From assembly GCF_014698045.1 (NCBI RefSeq), contig NZ_JACJSE010000002.1, positions 62,001 to 126,000 of the forward strand: a stretch of 64,000 nucleotides of DNA, given 5' to 3'. Origin of the DNA: Aulosira sp. FACHB-615. GTDB taxonomy: Bacteria > Cyanobacteriota > Cyanobacteriia > Cyanobacteriales > Nostocaceae. A program made the translations under genes and the position numbers. The notes beneath the pieces were generated by a model. That model had not been told where the DNA came from, did no database searches, and worked only from the letters and a program-made list of their open reading frames with translations. Shown piece by piece: positions 25,901 through 34,676 of this stretch (position 1 is the first letter of the stretch; each line of letters starts with the position of its first letter).

Positions 25901-28785
25901 GTGAGTTGATTAATTGCTAGTTTCTCACCATTCCAAGCGATCGCAGCTGTTAATGGTCGTTCTAAACCCGGCAAACCTTGGGATAACTGCACCTTACCAG
26001 AGGCATTGACATTCGCTAAAGTTGCCGAACCCAGCGCCCCAGCAACTTGTAATCTACCGCCCAATTGCCCCCGCAATTGCTGATTCAACTTGGTTAACTG
26101 CACATCAGCCGCATCCAAGATGGCTTGATAACGTCCTTGATTCACCTGAATATTCGTGGCGGTAATTGTCCCCCCGGCAATATTCAACTTGCCTTGACCA
26201 CTAGCTTGAATGGTTTGGGGTTGGAAGGATGTCACCGAACCAGCCACGTTTAATTGACCTGTTAAATTGCCTTGGAATTGGGGCGGGATGGCTGCTAATT
26301 TTTGCAAGGGTACATTATTCGCTGCGACTTGTGCCTGATAACGACCGTCAGCCACGCGAATATTAGATGCAGTGATTGTCCCTCCTGCCACATTCAACTT
26401 AGCTTGACCACTGGCTTGGATGGTTTGGGGTTGGAAGGATGTCACCGAACCAGCCACGTTTAATTGACCTGTTAAATTGCCTTGAAATTGGGGCGGGACT
26501 TTGGTTAAGCGTTGGACTGGTACATTGTTAGCTTGAATCTGCGCTTGATAACGACCGTTATTAACTTTGATATTTGCGGCGGTAATTGTTCCCCCAGCAA
26601 CCGTTAACTTAGCCTGACCACTGGCTTGGATAGTTTGGGGTTTGAAGGATTCCACCGAACCCGCCACATTAAATTGACCAGCTAACCGACCGCGAATTGG
26701 TGAAGTTTTGGGTGTGAGTTCTTGGACAGCCAAATTATTTGCCACTAACTGCGCTTGATAATTGCCATTGGCGAGTTGAATATTGGTGGCTGTAACTGTA
26801 CCACCTGCAACGCTAAAGTTAGCTTTGCCACTCCCACGCAGCGTTTTTAAGCTGAGGTTATCTCGGTTCCCGGCAATTTGGAAGGTTCCCGCCAAGCGCC
26901 CTTGCAAAGCTGGGGGTGCTTGTTTGAGAATACGTCCTACGTTGATATTATTGGCAACTAATTGGGCGGCAAAGTTTTGGTTTTGGAGTTGGACACTGGC
27001 AATGGCAATTGTCCCACCCGCAATCTGCACTGCTGCCCCTTGACTCCGAATTGATGTCAGTTGAAATGGCCCGCTAGTCCCAGCTAAAATCAACCGCCCG
27101 TTAAATTCTGCCCCATCCAAGGAAACGTTTTGCAGTTGATTTTTATTTACAAAGGGTTCTAACTCTACACCATCACCTGTGACGACGGCTTGCCAACGTT
27201 CTTTGGCATAAGTACCCACCGCCCGGACTACCCCGCGACCAACTTTCAGGGCGACATTTTGGAAGTAGATAGTACGGTCACTAGCAATGATCAATTCCCC
27301 TCTACCTGGGTAGGTGGCTTGGGGTACTTGCCACTGTACCGCCGTTCTCACGTTGGTAGGCGTACCTGTAACTTGGGCGGTGGCGGCGACTCTGCCAATG
27401 CGGAAAGTCGGACTGGAATTGTAGATTTTAGCGATCGCATCCCCCGCTAAATTCTTGGCAGTAAAAGCCAAATTCAATCTTGGACTTTTACCCACCGATA
27501 TTTGACCGCCCCCAATAATTGCCCCACCTACCGTAGTTTCGCCTTGAACATCTCGCAAGGTTAACAAGGCATCATTCGCCGAAAATTCAAACTTACTCGT
27601 AATACTTTTAAAGTTAATTTTATCAATCCGAGCCGTGTTAATTGTGGCAACCGCACCAGAGAGAATCGGGTTTGTTGCTTTGCCTGTAATTTGGATATCC
27701 GCTTTCAGTTGCCCCGTTACAGGTACAGGTAATTTCAACTTGAGTGTACTTTGGGCATTGGCGACACTCACTGTTTTAATTCGCCCAGTTAACTGAAGGC
27801 CTGTTTTACTATCAATAATGCCGTTGGCAACTACAGGAATTTTGCCGTAGTTGGTATTGAGGTTATCCAGCCAGATTTCTGTCCCTTTGAAGTAAATATC
27901 CCCTTCTGTATTACTTAATAGTTGGGGGACACGGGGAATTTGCAGCGTCACTTTTTCTAAATCAGCACTGCCATACAATAAAGGAGTTTGCTCCGGCACA
28001 AGTTTAACTTGCAAGTCGCCATTCACTTTCCCTGCTTGCAAATTCAGGGGTAACTTGACCAAACTCGTAACTGTCGAAGCGAGTAAATCTTGTCCATGCA
28101 ACCTGATGTCAGCCACTAGCGTTTTTGGGCGGAATTGTCCTTTAACTGCCACATTCCCACCGCTTTCTGCTTGTCCCGCCACATAAAAATTCACCAGTTG
28201 GTTATTCTCCAACAGTTGGGCAGAACCGTTAAGCTGGGCAAATGTCACCACCCCATTTTTCTGTTGACCGAGTAGGTTCACTTTGCCATTCCGCAACCGC
28301 AGATGAGCTAAATCCGTTTTAATTAATCCGCTTTTACCAGGTGGTGCAATGGTGGTTGTAATCCAACGTCCTTGACCGTCCTGTTCAATGTAGACATCAG
28401 GGTTAACTAAGGTGACATCCAACTTCAACTGACGGTTAAAAATTAATTGCCACAAATTAAAACCCACTTCGACAGCCGCCACTGCTGCTTTATCGGGGTC
28501 TGTAGGTGTGGCAGGAATTTCCGAAGCCCCAAAATTTACACCTGTGAGGGAAAAATTGGTTACTTTCCCCAATTTGACGGGACGGTTAATTGTATTGGTA
28601 AGGCTTTGTTCTGCTAACGGTGCTAACTCTTTTTGGATAAAACTTTGTAACCGCCAAATCCCTAGAATCAGTCCTACTAACAAGACTCCTAACAACGGAA
28701 TGCCAGCCCGACTTAAAATCAGCAACCACATCCGCACACGGGTACGGGATTTAATTTGACGTTCTGGATGGCGAGAGTTAGTCAT
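22945..28785 (-). CDS. TamB-like translocation/assembly (AsmA-type) protein
   Basis: A very large 1946-aa protein. It has one N-terminal membrane helix (about residues 19-45) followed by about 1600 residues of beta-helical AsmA-like repeats and a C-terminal TamB/DUF490 domain (about 1600-1946) ending in an outer-membrane-like strand (RASTNLEDDSRAVIEYQTRF). TamB-type proteins bridge inner and outer membranes and move lipids or assist outer-membrane protein assembly; in cyanobacteria the family is linked to envelope lipid transport. Residues ~650-930 contain near-identical tandem repeats of 70 residues. The gene is single, minus strand, with its own promoter region at 28786-29380. Confidence 0.9.
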   Translation of the reverse strand: MTNSRHPERQIKSRTRVRMWLLILSRAGIPLLGVLLVGLILGIWRLQSFIQKELAPLAEQSLTNTINRPVKLGKVTNFSLTGVNFGASEIPATPTDPDKAAVAAVEVGFNLWQLIFNRQLKLDVTLVNPDVYIEQDGQGRWITTTIAPPGKSGLIKTDLAHLRLRNGKVNLLGQQKNGVVTFAQLNGSAQLLENNQLVNFYVAGQAESGGNVAVKGQFRPKTLVADIRLHGQDLLASTVTSLVKLPLNLQAGKVNGDLQVKLVPEQTPLLYGSADLEKVTLQIPRVPQLLSNTEGDIYFKGTEIWLDNLNTNYGKIPVVANGIIDSKTGLQLTGRIKTVSVANAQSTLKLKLPVPVTGQLKADIQITGKATNPILSGAVATINTARIDKINFKSITSKFEFSANDALLTLRDVQGETTVGGAIIGGGQISVGKSPRLNLAFTAKNLAGDAIAKIYNSSPTFRIGRVAATAQVTGTPTNVRTAVQWQVPQATYPGRGELIIASDRTIYFQNVALKVGRGVVRAVGTYAKERWQAVVTGDGVELEPFVNKNQLQNVSLDGAEFNGRLILAGTSGPFQLTSIRSQGAAVQIAGGTIAIASVQLQNQNFAAQLVANNINVGRILKQAPPALQGRLAGTFQIAGNRDNLSLKTLRGSGKANFSVAGGTVTATNIQLANGNYQAQLVANNLAVQELTPKTSPIRGRLAGQFNVAGSVESFKPQTIQASGQAKLTVAGGTITAANIKVNNGRYQAQIQANNVPVQRLTKVPPQFQGNLTGQLNVAGSVTSFQPQTIQASGQAKLNVAGGTITASNIRVADGRYQAQVAANNVPLQKLAAIPPQFQGNLTGQLNVAGSVTSFQPQTIQASGQGKLNIAGGTITATNIQVNQGRYQAILDAADVQLTKLNQQLRGQLGGRLQVAGALGSATLANVNASGKVQLSQGLPGLERPLTAAIAWNGEKLAINQLTAPGLNVTGDITANAKKAGIPEITALNLNVQAQDYNLQQLPINLPNQVALKGKVDFDGRVTGKLPLPNVSGKIALRDLVVQNIAFESLLTGSIDSAQGRGLNLNLMGNRDRIAFNLDSKNRPQSFFIQWQDASAKGQFQGNNIALNVQKFPLQILNVPVPPALRLGTGTVAGLISGDLQVNQQTFAANGNLAIASPKIGRIQGNELTAQFSFANGKATLTSSKFVKGNSIYAFAGSLGQSPKGPQLQGKINISQGKIQDVLAVAQIFEIQDFQRGLSEPAYGTAADLTTNSRGLPNRSLFDQLRRFYEIEAELAQQQQQRRDNNLLPELADLQGTFNGDIALDTATANGLSVQFNINGQNFTWGKESEGNRYYNAKQIIAQGSFENGVLQLRPLRIELDNSLLAFTGNVGGKDQSGQLRVNNFPIALINNFVKLPIDITGNLNGSAALAGGITNPQAQGELEITDGTLNQKPVEAATASFSYINGRLNFGSNVSVAGPEPVNISGSIPYQLPFATTTPASNEISLDVKVRNEGLALLNLLTDQIAFEKGEGEIDLTVRGTRQRPELTGIASVKDATFAAQALPGKIRQVTGKINFNFDRIVVEGVEGRFSRGQVNAAGEIPVFNNGEVASNPLTVNLEKLNLNLKGLYKGGASGNLQITGSALNPLIGGQIRLSDGQVLLAESTNTNEATNGDAVKANKQDKPEARNNANVARLNNLELTLGSNIQIIRPPILSFSATGNLKVNGALNQPIPNGTIRLQKGGVNLFTTQFNLVGGYKNTATFRTDSPRDPILDVRLFAKVLDAVQTSDVSRSNSIGGLGSLESVRVEARVQGPASKLNENLELTSSPSRSQTEIVALLGGGFIDTQGRADSTLGLINIAGSAVFNNFQTTFNQIANAFGLSEFRIFPTVISDNPEAGRSSSTLELAAEAGVDISTKFSISSIKILTANDPFQWGINYRINDELRIRASTNLEDDSRAVIEYQTRF
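26040..26830 (-). repeat. Tandem 210-bp coding repeats in the TamB-like gene
   Basis: Segments sharing GTCACCGAACCAGCCACGTT start at 26231 and 26441, with a diverged copy at 26651, so the period is 210 bp or 70 codons. Each unit encodes a GQ(L/F)NVAGSV..QPQTIQASGQ..LNVAGGTITA block. The two central copies are nearly identical, which implies recent duplication or gene conversion. Confidence 0.85.
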
Positions 28786-29380
28786 GTGGTTTCACTCTAT
28801 ACTTGCTGAACCTAGGGGGAACGTGACTGGCACTAACAGCATATTTGTTCACTATGCCAAATTCCAGGAACCAAACTAATTTTAGACCTGGGAATTTGCA
28901 AGACCTTGGTCAACTCATTTTATTCATAGGAGTTGGGGGTATATTCAATTAAATTTCCGACGATCTGGAAAGTTGGGTGAATAAATAGAGTTCAAGGCTG
29001 AGGGAATCTACAGAGAAAGAAGTTACAAAATCCCTGTCCATCAAAATCATTTACCCACATCAACCAATTTGTTATCACTTAGATTTTAAAGGTATTAAGA
29101 GTTTCATTTATTTAAGCAATTTCACTATAAAGAAAATTAATTTTTTTGACTGTAAGCCGAAAAATCTCAAATATTGCCTGCTACTATTTATACTATATTT
29201 TTAGCGATTCATAAAGATGTAGTAAAGACTGTCAGTACGGAGACAGATGATCAACTTCAAAGCCTGTTACTATCGTTAACTGGTCTGCTAGTATAACTAA
29301 CGCTAATGCAAATGCGGTTAGATTAATCTGTATGAGGTACATTCCTCTAGCCTCTTGAAAGTTGTTACCATCTTCTACCT
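28786..29380. other. Intergenic, nothing recognised
   Basis: About 595 bp, AT-rich, upstream of the TamB-like gene and downstream of the sigma factor gene. Promoter sequences for the former are expected; no ORF, RNA or repeat was identified. Confidence 0.5.
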
Positions 29381-30028
29381 TTATAAAATGCCTTCAGATT
29401 CCGCAAAGTTTCGCAACCGTGGCAGACATTGACGCTGATAAAAGCTACTCAGGGTAGGAACAGGTAAGCCAAATTCCTCTGAGAGTTCTTTCCAGCTAAC
29501 TTCTGGTGGTAAGCGTTTGAGAATTAATACCTGGCAGTTTACGTCTGGGCGACCTTTAACGTAAGTACCCCGTAATTCGCCATCTGCATCTATTTTTGCC
29601 CATATTTCCACGTTTTCGAGAATCGGCGGTACTTGGGGTGTAGCTTGGAGATTATCAGTTAAATCAACAATTTCTCCATTTCCACCTTGCCAAGACTGGC
29701 GCACTTGCAGAGGAACTGTTAAGGCTTGTTCTCGATGATAGTTGAGGTAAAAGTCTTGGAGTCTGCGTTTGAGATAGGCATTTAGCCAAGTTACTACAGT
29801 CCCATAGCTGGGGTCATAGGTTTGACCTGTTAAGCCATCACAAATGTTACGACAGAAATATAACCAAGTTTGTTGCAATGCGTCTTGATAATAGGGAGTA
29901 CTTTCTCGCCAAAGTCTACCGGAAGTTAAACGGATGATTTTGGTCAGCAGCTTTTGACGCTGTGGACTTCCAGGGGGATAACCGCAGGCTTGAATGACTA
30001 AGTTGCGTAACTCTTCATCGAGTTCCAT
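29381..30028 (-). CDS. Sigma-70 family (ECF-like) sigma factor
   Basis: A 215-aa regulator resembling a cyanobacterial group 3/ECF-type sigma factor. Region 2 appears as QDALQQTWLYFCRNICDG and YDPSYGTVVTWLNAYLKRRLQDF (about 48-95), and a region 4-like helix-turn-helix appears as EVSWKELSEEFGLPVPTLSSFYQR (about 175-198). The middle linker (about 100-160) is longer than in minimal ECF factors. No anti-sigma gene is adjacent. It would direct RNA polymerase to a small stress regulon, but the regulon cannot be read from the window. Confidence 0.8.
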   Translation of the reverse strand: MELDEELRNLVIQACGYPPGSPQRQKLLTKIIRLTSGRLWRESTPYYQDALQQTWLYFCRNICDGLTGQTYDPSYGTVVTWLNAYLKRRLQDFYLNYHREQALTVPLQVRQSWQGGNGEIVDLTDNLQATPQVPPILENVEIWAKIDADGELRGTYVKGRPDVNCQVLILKRLPPEVSWKELSEEFGLPVPTLSSFYQRQCLPRLRNFAESEGIL

Positions 30029-30168
30029 GATGGCAATTTTGACGAAAAAATAGCAAGAATATACTAAGTATTGCTTACAATTACATCCAAATATTAACCT
30101 GATGTTATGAATTGGCCATCTTAATGGATATAAGATTCCATATTTATTTAGCTTCTCAAATCAATGTT

Positions 30169-30720
30169 TTAGGTGGGGTTGCTTAAAAAAGCAATCATTT
30201 CCGCACACCAAGCCAGCCAAGCCTTTTCCGTCTGAATACCACAACGGAGAGTGACATATTGAAATTTCAATTCATCTGGTAATTCTTGGGGTTGAAGAAA
30301 GAACTTTTTCTCAATTTCTTGATAGACTGCTAACCTTTGTTGATGTTGACTTTGGTGAGTTTCGAGTTTTGTCAGGATAATTTCACGGTTTACTAAATAC
30401 CCAGCATATAGCTTGATAAGTAAATCACTTTTAAATGGGGTTGCTGTTTCGGCTGTCGCAATCCATTCACATAATTGCTGTTTACCTAAGTCTGTAACTG
30501 AGTAAATTTTTTTATCTGGGCGATTTTCTTGCAAGACTTTTTCTGCTTGTAGCCAGCCTTGTTCTTCTAAGCGATTTAACTCTCGATAAATCTGCTGAAA
30601 GCTGGCTTCCCAAAAAAAACCTACTGAACCTTCTACAGATTTATCAAACCTTTTAGCCAAGTCGTAACCGCTACAAGGGCTATTGATCAACACTGACAAA
30701 ATTGCGTGGGCTAAAGCCAT
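30169..30720 (-). CDS. PadR family transcriptional regulator
   Basis: A 183-aa winged-helix repressor of the PadR/Vir type. The N-terminal MALAHAILSVLINSPCSGYDLAKRFDKSV is characteristic, followed by the winged helix with FQQIYRELNRLEEQGWL and DKKIYSVTDLGKQQL (to about residue 75). The C-terminal helical part mediates dimerisation. The gene is divergent from a DUF4188 gene, and the 106 bp between the two start codons carries two palindromic sites, which fits mutual regulation. Confidence 0.92.
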   Translation of the reverse strand: MALAHAILSVLINSPCSGYDLAKRFDKSVEGSVGFFWEASFQQIYRELNRLEEQGWLQAEKVLQENRPDKKIYSVTDLGKQQLCEWIATAETATPFKSDLLIKLYAGYLVNREIILTKLETHQSQHQQRLAVYQEIEKKFFLQPQELPDELKFQYVTLRCGIQTEKAWLAWCAEMIAFLSNPT

Positions 30721-30735
30721 AGTTTTTTGTTGACA

Positions 30736-30785
30736 TATTCACATAGTTGAATATATCATGTTGATTATATTCAACTATGTGAATA
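30736..30785. promoter_or_regulatory. Double PadR-type operator
   Basis: A perfect 20-bp inverted repeat (30736-30755 and 30766-30785) with a 10-nt spacer. Each arm holds its own 18-bp dyad TATTCA-N6-TGAATA (30736-30753 and 30768-30785), so two operator-like sites lie 32 bp apart, centre to centre, about three helical turns. They sit between the divergent padR and DUF4188 genes. Confidence 0.8.
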
Positions 30786-30826
30786 GTAACTTAGTTGAAC
30801 AATTACAACATTCAGAGAATTTAGCC

Positions 30827-31318
30827 ATGACAACAATCATGCCAGGACGCTTCACCGCCGAAGTAGACTCACCATTTGTAGTTTTCTTGATTGGGATGCG
30901 TGTTAACCAATTTTGGTCTTTTTCTAAATGGCTACCGGTGGCGCAAGCAATGACTCCAATGCTAAAAACCTTAAAAGAGCATCCCGAAAAAGGCTTTTTG
31001 GGTGGAGAACAGTTTTTTCAGGTGTCTCCCTTATCGGCGTTGATGGTGTCATACTGGCGATCGCTTGCAGATTTAGAAAATTTTGCTCGCAATCCTTCGG
31101 ATCTGCATTTACCCGCTTGGCAACGCTTCAACAAAGCCGTTGGTAACGATGGCAGTGTGGGGATTTGGCACGAAACTTACATCATCGAACCCGGACACTA
31201 CGAAGCAATTTATGGCAATATGCCAGCTTTTGGTTTAGCTGCGGCGACAAAACTTGTTCCCATCACCAAACGCACTGATACAGCCAGAGCCAGAGTCGAA
31301 AGAGTCAAACAATTTTAA
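30827..31318 (+). CDS. DUF4188 family protein (monooxygenase-like)
   Basis: A 163-aa protein of the DUF4188 family, which has a ferredoxin-like, monooxygenase-type fold; enzymatic role not established. It shows FVVFLIGMRVNQFWSFSKWLPVAQAM near the N-terminus and GIWHETYIIEPGHYEAIYGNMP in the second half. The ATG at 30827 (MTTIMPGRF) matches the family start; the frame extends 23 codons upstream into the operator region, making that extension unlikely. Being divergent from padR across a double operator suggests induction by a PadR ligand, perhaps an aromatic or toxic compound. Confidence 0.85.
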   Translation: MTTIMPGRFTAEVDSPFVVFLIGMRVNQFWSFSKWLPVAQAMTPMLKTLKEHPEKGFLGGEQFFQVSPLSALMVSYWRSLADLENFARNPSDLHLPAWQRFNKAVGNDGSVGIWHETYIIEPGHYEAIYGNMPAFGLAAATKLVPITKRTDTARARVERVKQF

Positions 31319-31445
31319 ATGGAAAAAGTTCTGAAAGGACAAAATTTTACCTTGATCTGCACAATGATGGCGACAGATAGAAAGCCAAAAATTTATTCTT
31401 GGTAACTCTGTCACCATCCCTCATGGAATCTAGGAGCCTAAATCT

Positions 31446-31817
31446 ATGACAAGCTTTCGCTCAGAAGATGTACAGCAAATTCTTCAGCGAGCAATGGCTG
31501 ATCAGCAAAAAGACGAATTTTCGGAACAGCAGTTACAAGAAATGGCGGCAGAATTAGGTATTTCATTTATTAGCCTGCAAACAGCCCAACAACAATGGCA
31601 GCAGGAAAAAGAAATCATCAAACGGCGACAAAGGTCTAATGCTCACCGCTTACAAAAAATCAAACCACATCTGATTAGTTATCTTGTGGTGAATCTATTT
31701 TTAATTGTGTTGAATTTAACAACTAGCCCTAGTTACTTCTGGGCAATTTACCCGCTATTGGGTTGGGGATTAGGTCTTGGTCTACATATTATCAGCATTT
31801 ACCTGCAAAAAGATTAG
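31446..31817 (+). CDS. 2TM domain protein
   Basis: A 123-aa protein with a helical N-terminal part (about residues 1-65, with FSEQQLQEMAAELGIS resembling a short DUF1707/SHOCT-like segment) and a C-terminal pair of membrane helices (about 75-95 and 97-117), typical of 2TM-domain proteins sometimes fused to kinases. No enzymatic motif is present. It follows the DUF4188 gene by 127 bp and may be co-transcribed. Confidence 0.75.
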   Translation: MTSFRSEDVQQILQRAMADQQKDEFSEQQLQEMAAELGISFISLQTAQQQWQQEKEIIKRRQRSNAHRLQKIKPHLISYLVVNLFLIVLNLTTSPSYFWAIYPLLGWGLGLGLHIISIYLQKD

Positions 31818-31941
31818 AAATTGGGGAGTGGGGAGTAGGACAAATCAAGAGTTTGGGGGATGTGGAAGCTCACAAGTGTAAAAATTGTGATTAAAATAAT
31901 TTAGCTTCCTCATCACTCAATTTTTAGAAATTGGTTTTATA

Positions 31942-32451
31942 ATGCTCAACATTCGCTGTGAAGCTGTGTTAGACTACCCGGCAATAGCTGAGGTAAATAG
32001 ATTAGCCTTTGGACAAGAAAATGAGGCTAATCTAATAGATAAAATTCGTCTTTCCGACCGCTATATTCCAGAACTTTCATTAGTGGCGGAAATAGATAAT
32101 CTTCTAGTTGGTCACATTTTATTTAGCTATATTGACCTAGTAAATACAGAAAAAATCAAAGTAATTGGTTTAGCACCGTTGGCAGTTCATCCCCAATTTC
32201 AAAGACGAGGAATTGGCAGCGCCTTAGTAACAGCAGGGTTAAAAATAGCCGATGACAGAGGAGAAGTTTTAGTAATTGTATTAGGTCATCCCCACTTTTA
32301 TCATCGCTTTGGTTTTCAGCCTTCTGTTATTTATCAAATCGAGTCTCCTTTTCCCGTACCGGATGATGTTTTTATGGTGAAACCACTGCAAAACTATCAG
32401 CCCAAGTATACGGGAAAGGTTGTTTATCCAGCTACTTTTGATGAGGTTTGA
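31942..32451 (+). CDS. GNAT family N-acetyltransferase
   Basis: A 169-aa acetyltransferase. The acetyl-CoA-binding motif A is clear as LAVHPQFQRRGIGSALV (about residues 80-96), followed by VLGHPHFYHRFGFQPS, typical of the YhbS-like GNAT subgroup. The substrate is unknown. It is preceded by a short low-complexity GGGGAGTGGGGAGTAGG stretch, and its start is an ATG at 31942. Confidence 0.88.
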   Translation: MLNIRCEAVLDYPAIAEVNRLAFGQENEANLIDKIRLSDRYIPELSLVAEIDNLLVGHILFSYIDLVNTEKIKVIGLAPLAVHPQFQRRGIGSALVTAGLKIADDRGEVLVIVLGHPHFYHRFGFQPSVIYQIESPFPVPDDVFMVKPLQNYQPKYTGKVVYPATFDEV

Positions 32452-32503
32452 TATCAAGCCTCATAATTAAGAGTGTAGGGGTGCAATGGTGTGAAAATAA
32501 TGA

Positions 32504-33760
32504 TTATTGACCTTTGACAGTCTTATTCCAGCCTGCCAATAAATTAGGATAATTTGCTGGTGTGGGGAACATCTTTTGTAAGCCAGCTTGGCGTAAAGTG
32601 GCTGATTCTTTGCTTAAGTTCCACAGAGTTTCATAGAAAAAGAAAGAGACACCAGCAAAGTTGCGATCGCGTACTTTTTGTACCTGGGTTTGAATTTGGT
32701 CAATGGGGACATTTTTGTTCTTCAATCCAGTTATAATTCCAATACTCACAGGTATGTGACTGCGTGCGGCTTTCACTTCTGGATACTCTAATTCTTTGAT
32801 AAAAACATTCAAATCATCTCGATATATCTGCAACACCAATTCCTCCACCAGCCCCAAACGTTCCCATTTTTGCCAGTCGGCTAAAAAGTATTCGTAAGAA
32901 AAACGCTGAGGATTCGGCGCAACAGACACCAAGCAATTCTTTTTCGTGGTTTTAATCGCTGTAAATACCCGCTTCATAAAGTCGGTGATTTTATTGGCTC
33001 GCCAGCGCACCCATTCTGGATCTTTAGAATTTTTCGAGGGTGCTTTTCCACCATGTTCTTTTTTATAAAGTGCCACTGTATAAGCATCGTAGCCTAATTC
33101 TGAAGGCAAGCCAAAATGGTCATCAAATTGAATCCCATCAATGTCGTAGTTACGCACAATTTCCACGATTAAATCTTGAATAAATTTCTGAACATCTGGG
33201 TGGAAGGGATTTAACCAAACTCGATCATGTATACCTTCTTTGACAATTTTTGTACCATTGCTGCGACTTGTGAGCCACTGGGGACGGTTTTTGGCTAATA
33301 AAGAATCAGCAGGAGCCATAAAGCCAAATTCAAACCAGGGAATCACCGTTAGCCCTTGTTTATGTCCTGTATCAACAATTTCTTTGAGCATATCGCGCCC
33401 TTGCAACCCTGGTGTGGGATCAAGCGATCGCCCAATAACTTTCGCGGCTACTTTGCTGGGATATAATGTATATCCCCAATTCCACACCGCCGGATAAACA
33501 GTATTGAAGTTTAATTCATCCAGCTTTTGCAGAGCATTCTTGAGACGGTTGCGTTCAAACAACACATTACTATCAATATTAGTTAACCATACCCCCCTTA
33601 ATTCTGAATTTGCTGGCAGGTTTTGTGCTGCAATGGGAAACGAAAGTAGGAATGTAGCGATCGCGCTGAGAACAACCATAACGCCAAAGAAAGCTTGTTT
33701 GCGACTTTGAGCCACATTCCAAACCACTACCTCAACACACCGCTTGAGAAATCTTTTCAT
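32504..33760 (-). CDS. Glycoside hydrolase-like 10 (DUF187) secreted protein
   Basis: A 418-aa predicted exported enzyme. An N-terminal hydrophobic signal (about residues 22-46, AFFGVMVVLSAIATFLLSFP) precedes a TIM-barrel with GHL10/DUF187 hallmarks: ELRGVWLTNIDS, NTVYPAVWNWGYTLYPS, GLTVIPWFEFGF and YDIDGIQFDDHFG with the probable catalytic aspartates. Members are thought to act on cell-wall or extracellular polysaccharides. It is a single minus-strand gene, convergent with the acetyltransferase. Confidence 0.88.
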   Translation of the reverse strand: MKRFLKRCVEVVVWNVAQSRKQAFFGVMVVLSAIATFLLSFPIAAQNLPANSELRGVWLTNIDSNVLFERNRLKNALQKLDELNFNTVYPAVWNWGYTLYPSKVAAKVIGRSLDPTPGLQGRDMLKEIVDTGHKQGLTVIPWFEFGFMAPADSLLAKNRPQWLTSRSNGTKIVKEGIHDRVWLNPFHPDVQKFIQDLIVEIVRNYDIDGIQFDDHFGLPSELGYDAYTVALYKKEHGGKAPSKNSKDPEWVRWRANKITDFMKRVFTAIKTTKKNCLVSVAPNPQRFSYEYFLADWQKWERLGLVEELVLQIYRDDLNVFIKELEYPEVKAARSHIPVSIGIITGLKNKNVPIDQIQTQVQKVRDRNFAGVSFFFYETLWNLSKESATLRQAGLQKMFPTPANYPNLLAGWNKTVKGQ

Positions 33761-34157
33761 ATTTGGTTACAAACAACAGAAAATATGGACAATTGACTGG
33801 CATACCCCAACGGAAGTTGCTTACTCATCTGCTAAAACAAAGTACAAAGTGCTGATTATAAACCAGTTACACCCCTACACCCTTAAACCCTTACACCCAT
33901 TTTTAACAGACAACCTTCGTACCTCAGTCCTGTCTTGCTTTCATGACATTGTAACTATAGTTACACAAAGCCTTATCTATCATCTGTATACAAATCTTAA
34001 TTTTTTTCCCTAATCTTGGAGGTTTAGGAGTATGCTATTTATTATCAGCAAAAAATTCCACTTATTCCTAAGTCCAAAAATGTAATATAAATAACTCTTA
34101 ATTAAGTAACTTCACTATAATAACTATCTATTTTGAATATCAAATGCAGGGTATGTA
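33761..34157. other. Divergent intergenic region
   Basis: About 400 bp of AT-rich DNA with a short CACCC(C/T)TA low-complexity run at about 33869-33900. No gene seen. Promoters for both flanking genes are expected. Confidence 0.5.
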
Positions 34158-34655
34158 ATGAATACTACCAGTAATTCCCCAGAAAGCTTAGGAAATAATG
34201 CAGCCGCAGCAGAGAGGTTAGCAAGAGCAATTAAGGTTGCTGCTGGAGAATTTTCTTTGATACTAGTCTGTTGTGACTCTATCTCTAAACGACAGCAGAT
34301 ATTAAAATTTGTCAAAGAATTGTCATCGGTAGCTATCCAAGAACTCATCTTGTCCCCTACAGATGAAACACTTTATACGACAATCACTAATAATATTGGT
34401 CTTTCTCATCCTCAAGCTTTGATGGTGCATGGTTTAGAATCAGTCGTAGCCATTCCGCAACTGCTAATTAGTACGAATCTGATGCGTGATGAGTTTCGCA
34501 AAAATCTGCATTTCCCCGTAGTACTGTGGGTTAACGATGAAGTTCTCAGTCAGCTTGTTTGGTTAGCACCAGATTTAAAAAACTGGGCGGCTACTACTAT
34601 TAGATTTGATGTTAATAACCCTAAATTAGTTGAAAATCAAGTTTTATGGGCTTAA
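34158..34655 (+). pseudogene. Probable N-terminal remnant of a larger TPR-type protein
   Basis: A 165-aa ORF beginning MNTTSNSPESLGN. Its content, AERLARAIKVAAGEFSLILVCCD and then FPVVLWVNDEVLSQLVWLAPDLKNWAATTIRF, recalls the N-terminal P-loop-like segment of long cyanobacterial proteins that continue into tetratricopeptide repeats. Here the frame stops right after that segment, 21 bp before the end of the convergent caspase-EAL gene. Truncation by a rearrangement is therefore likely, but a free-standing small protein cannot be excluded. The long-homologue comparison is from memory. Confidence 0.5.
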
Positions 34656-34676
34656 CACAGCGAAGTATTACATGAG

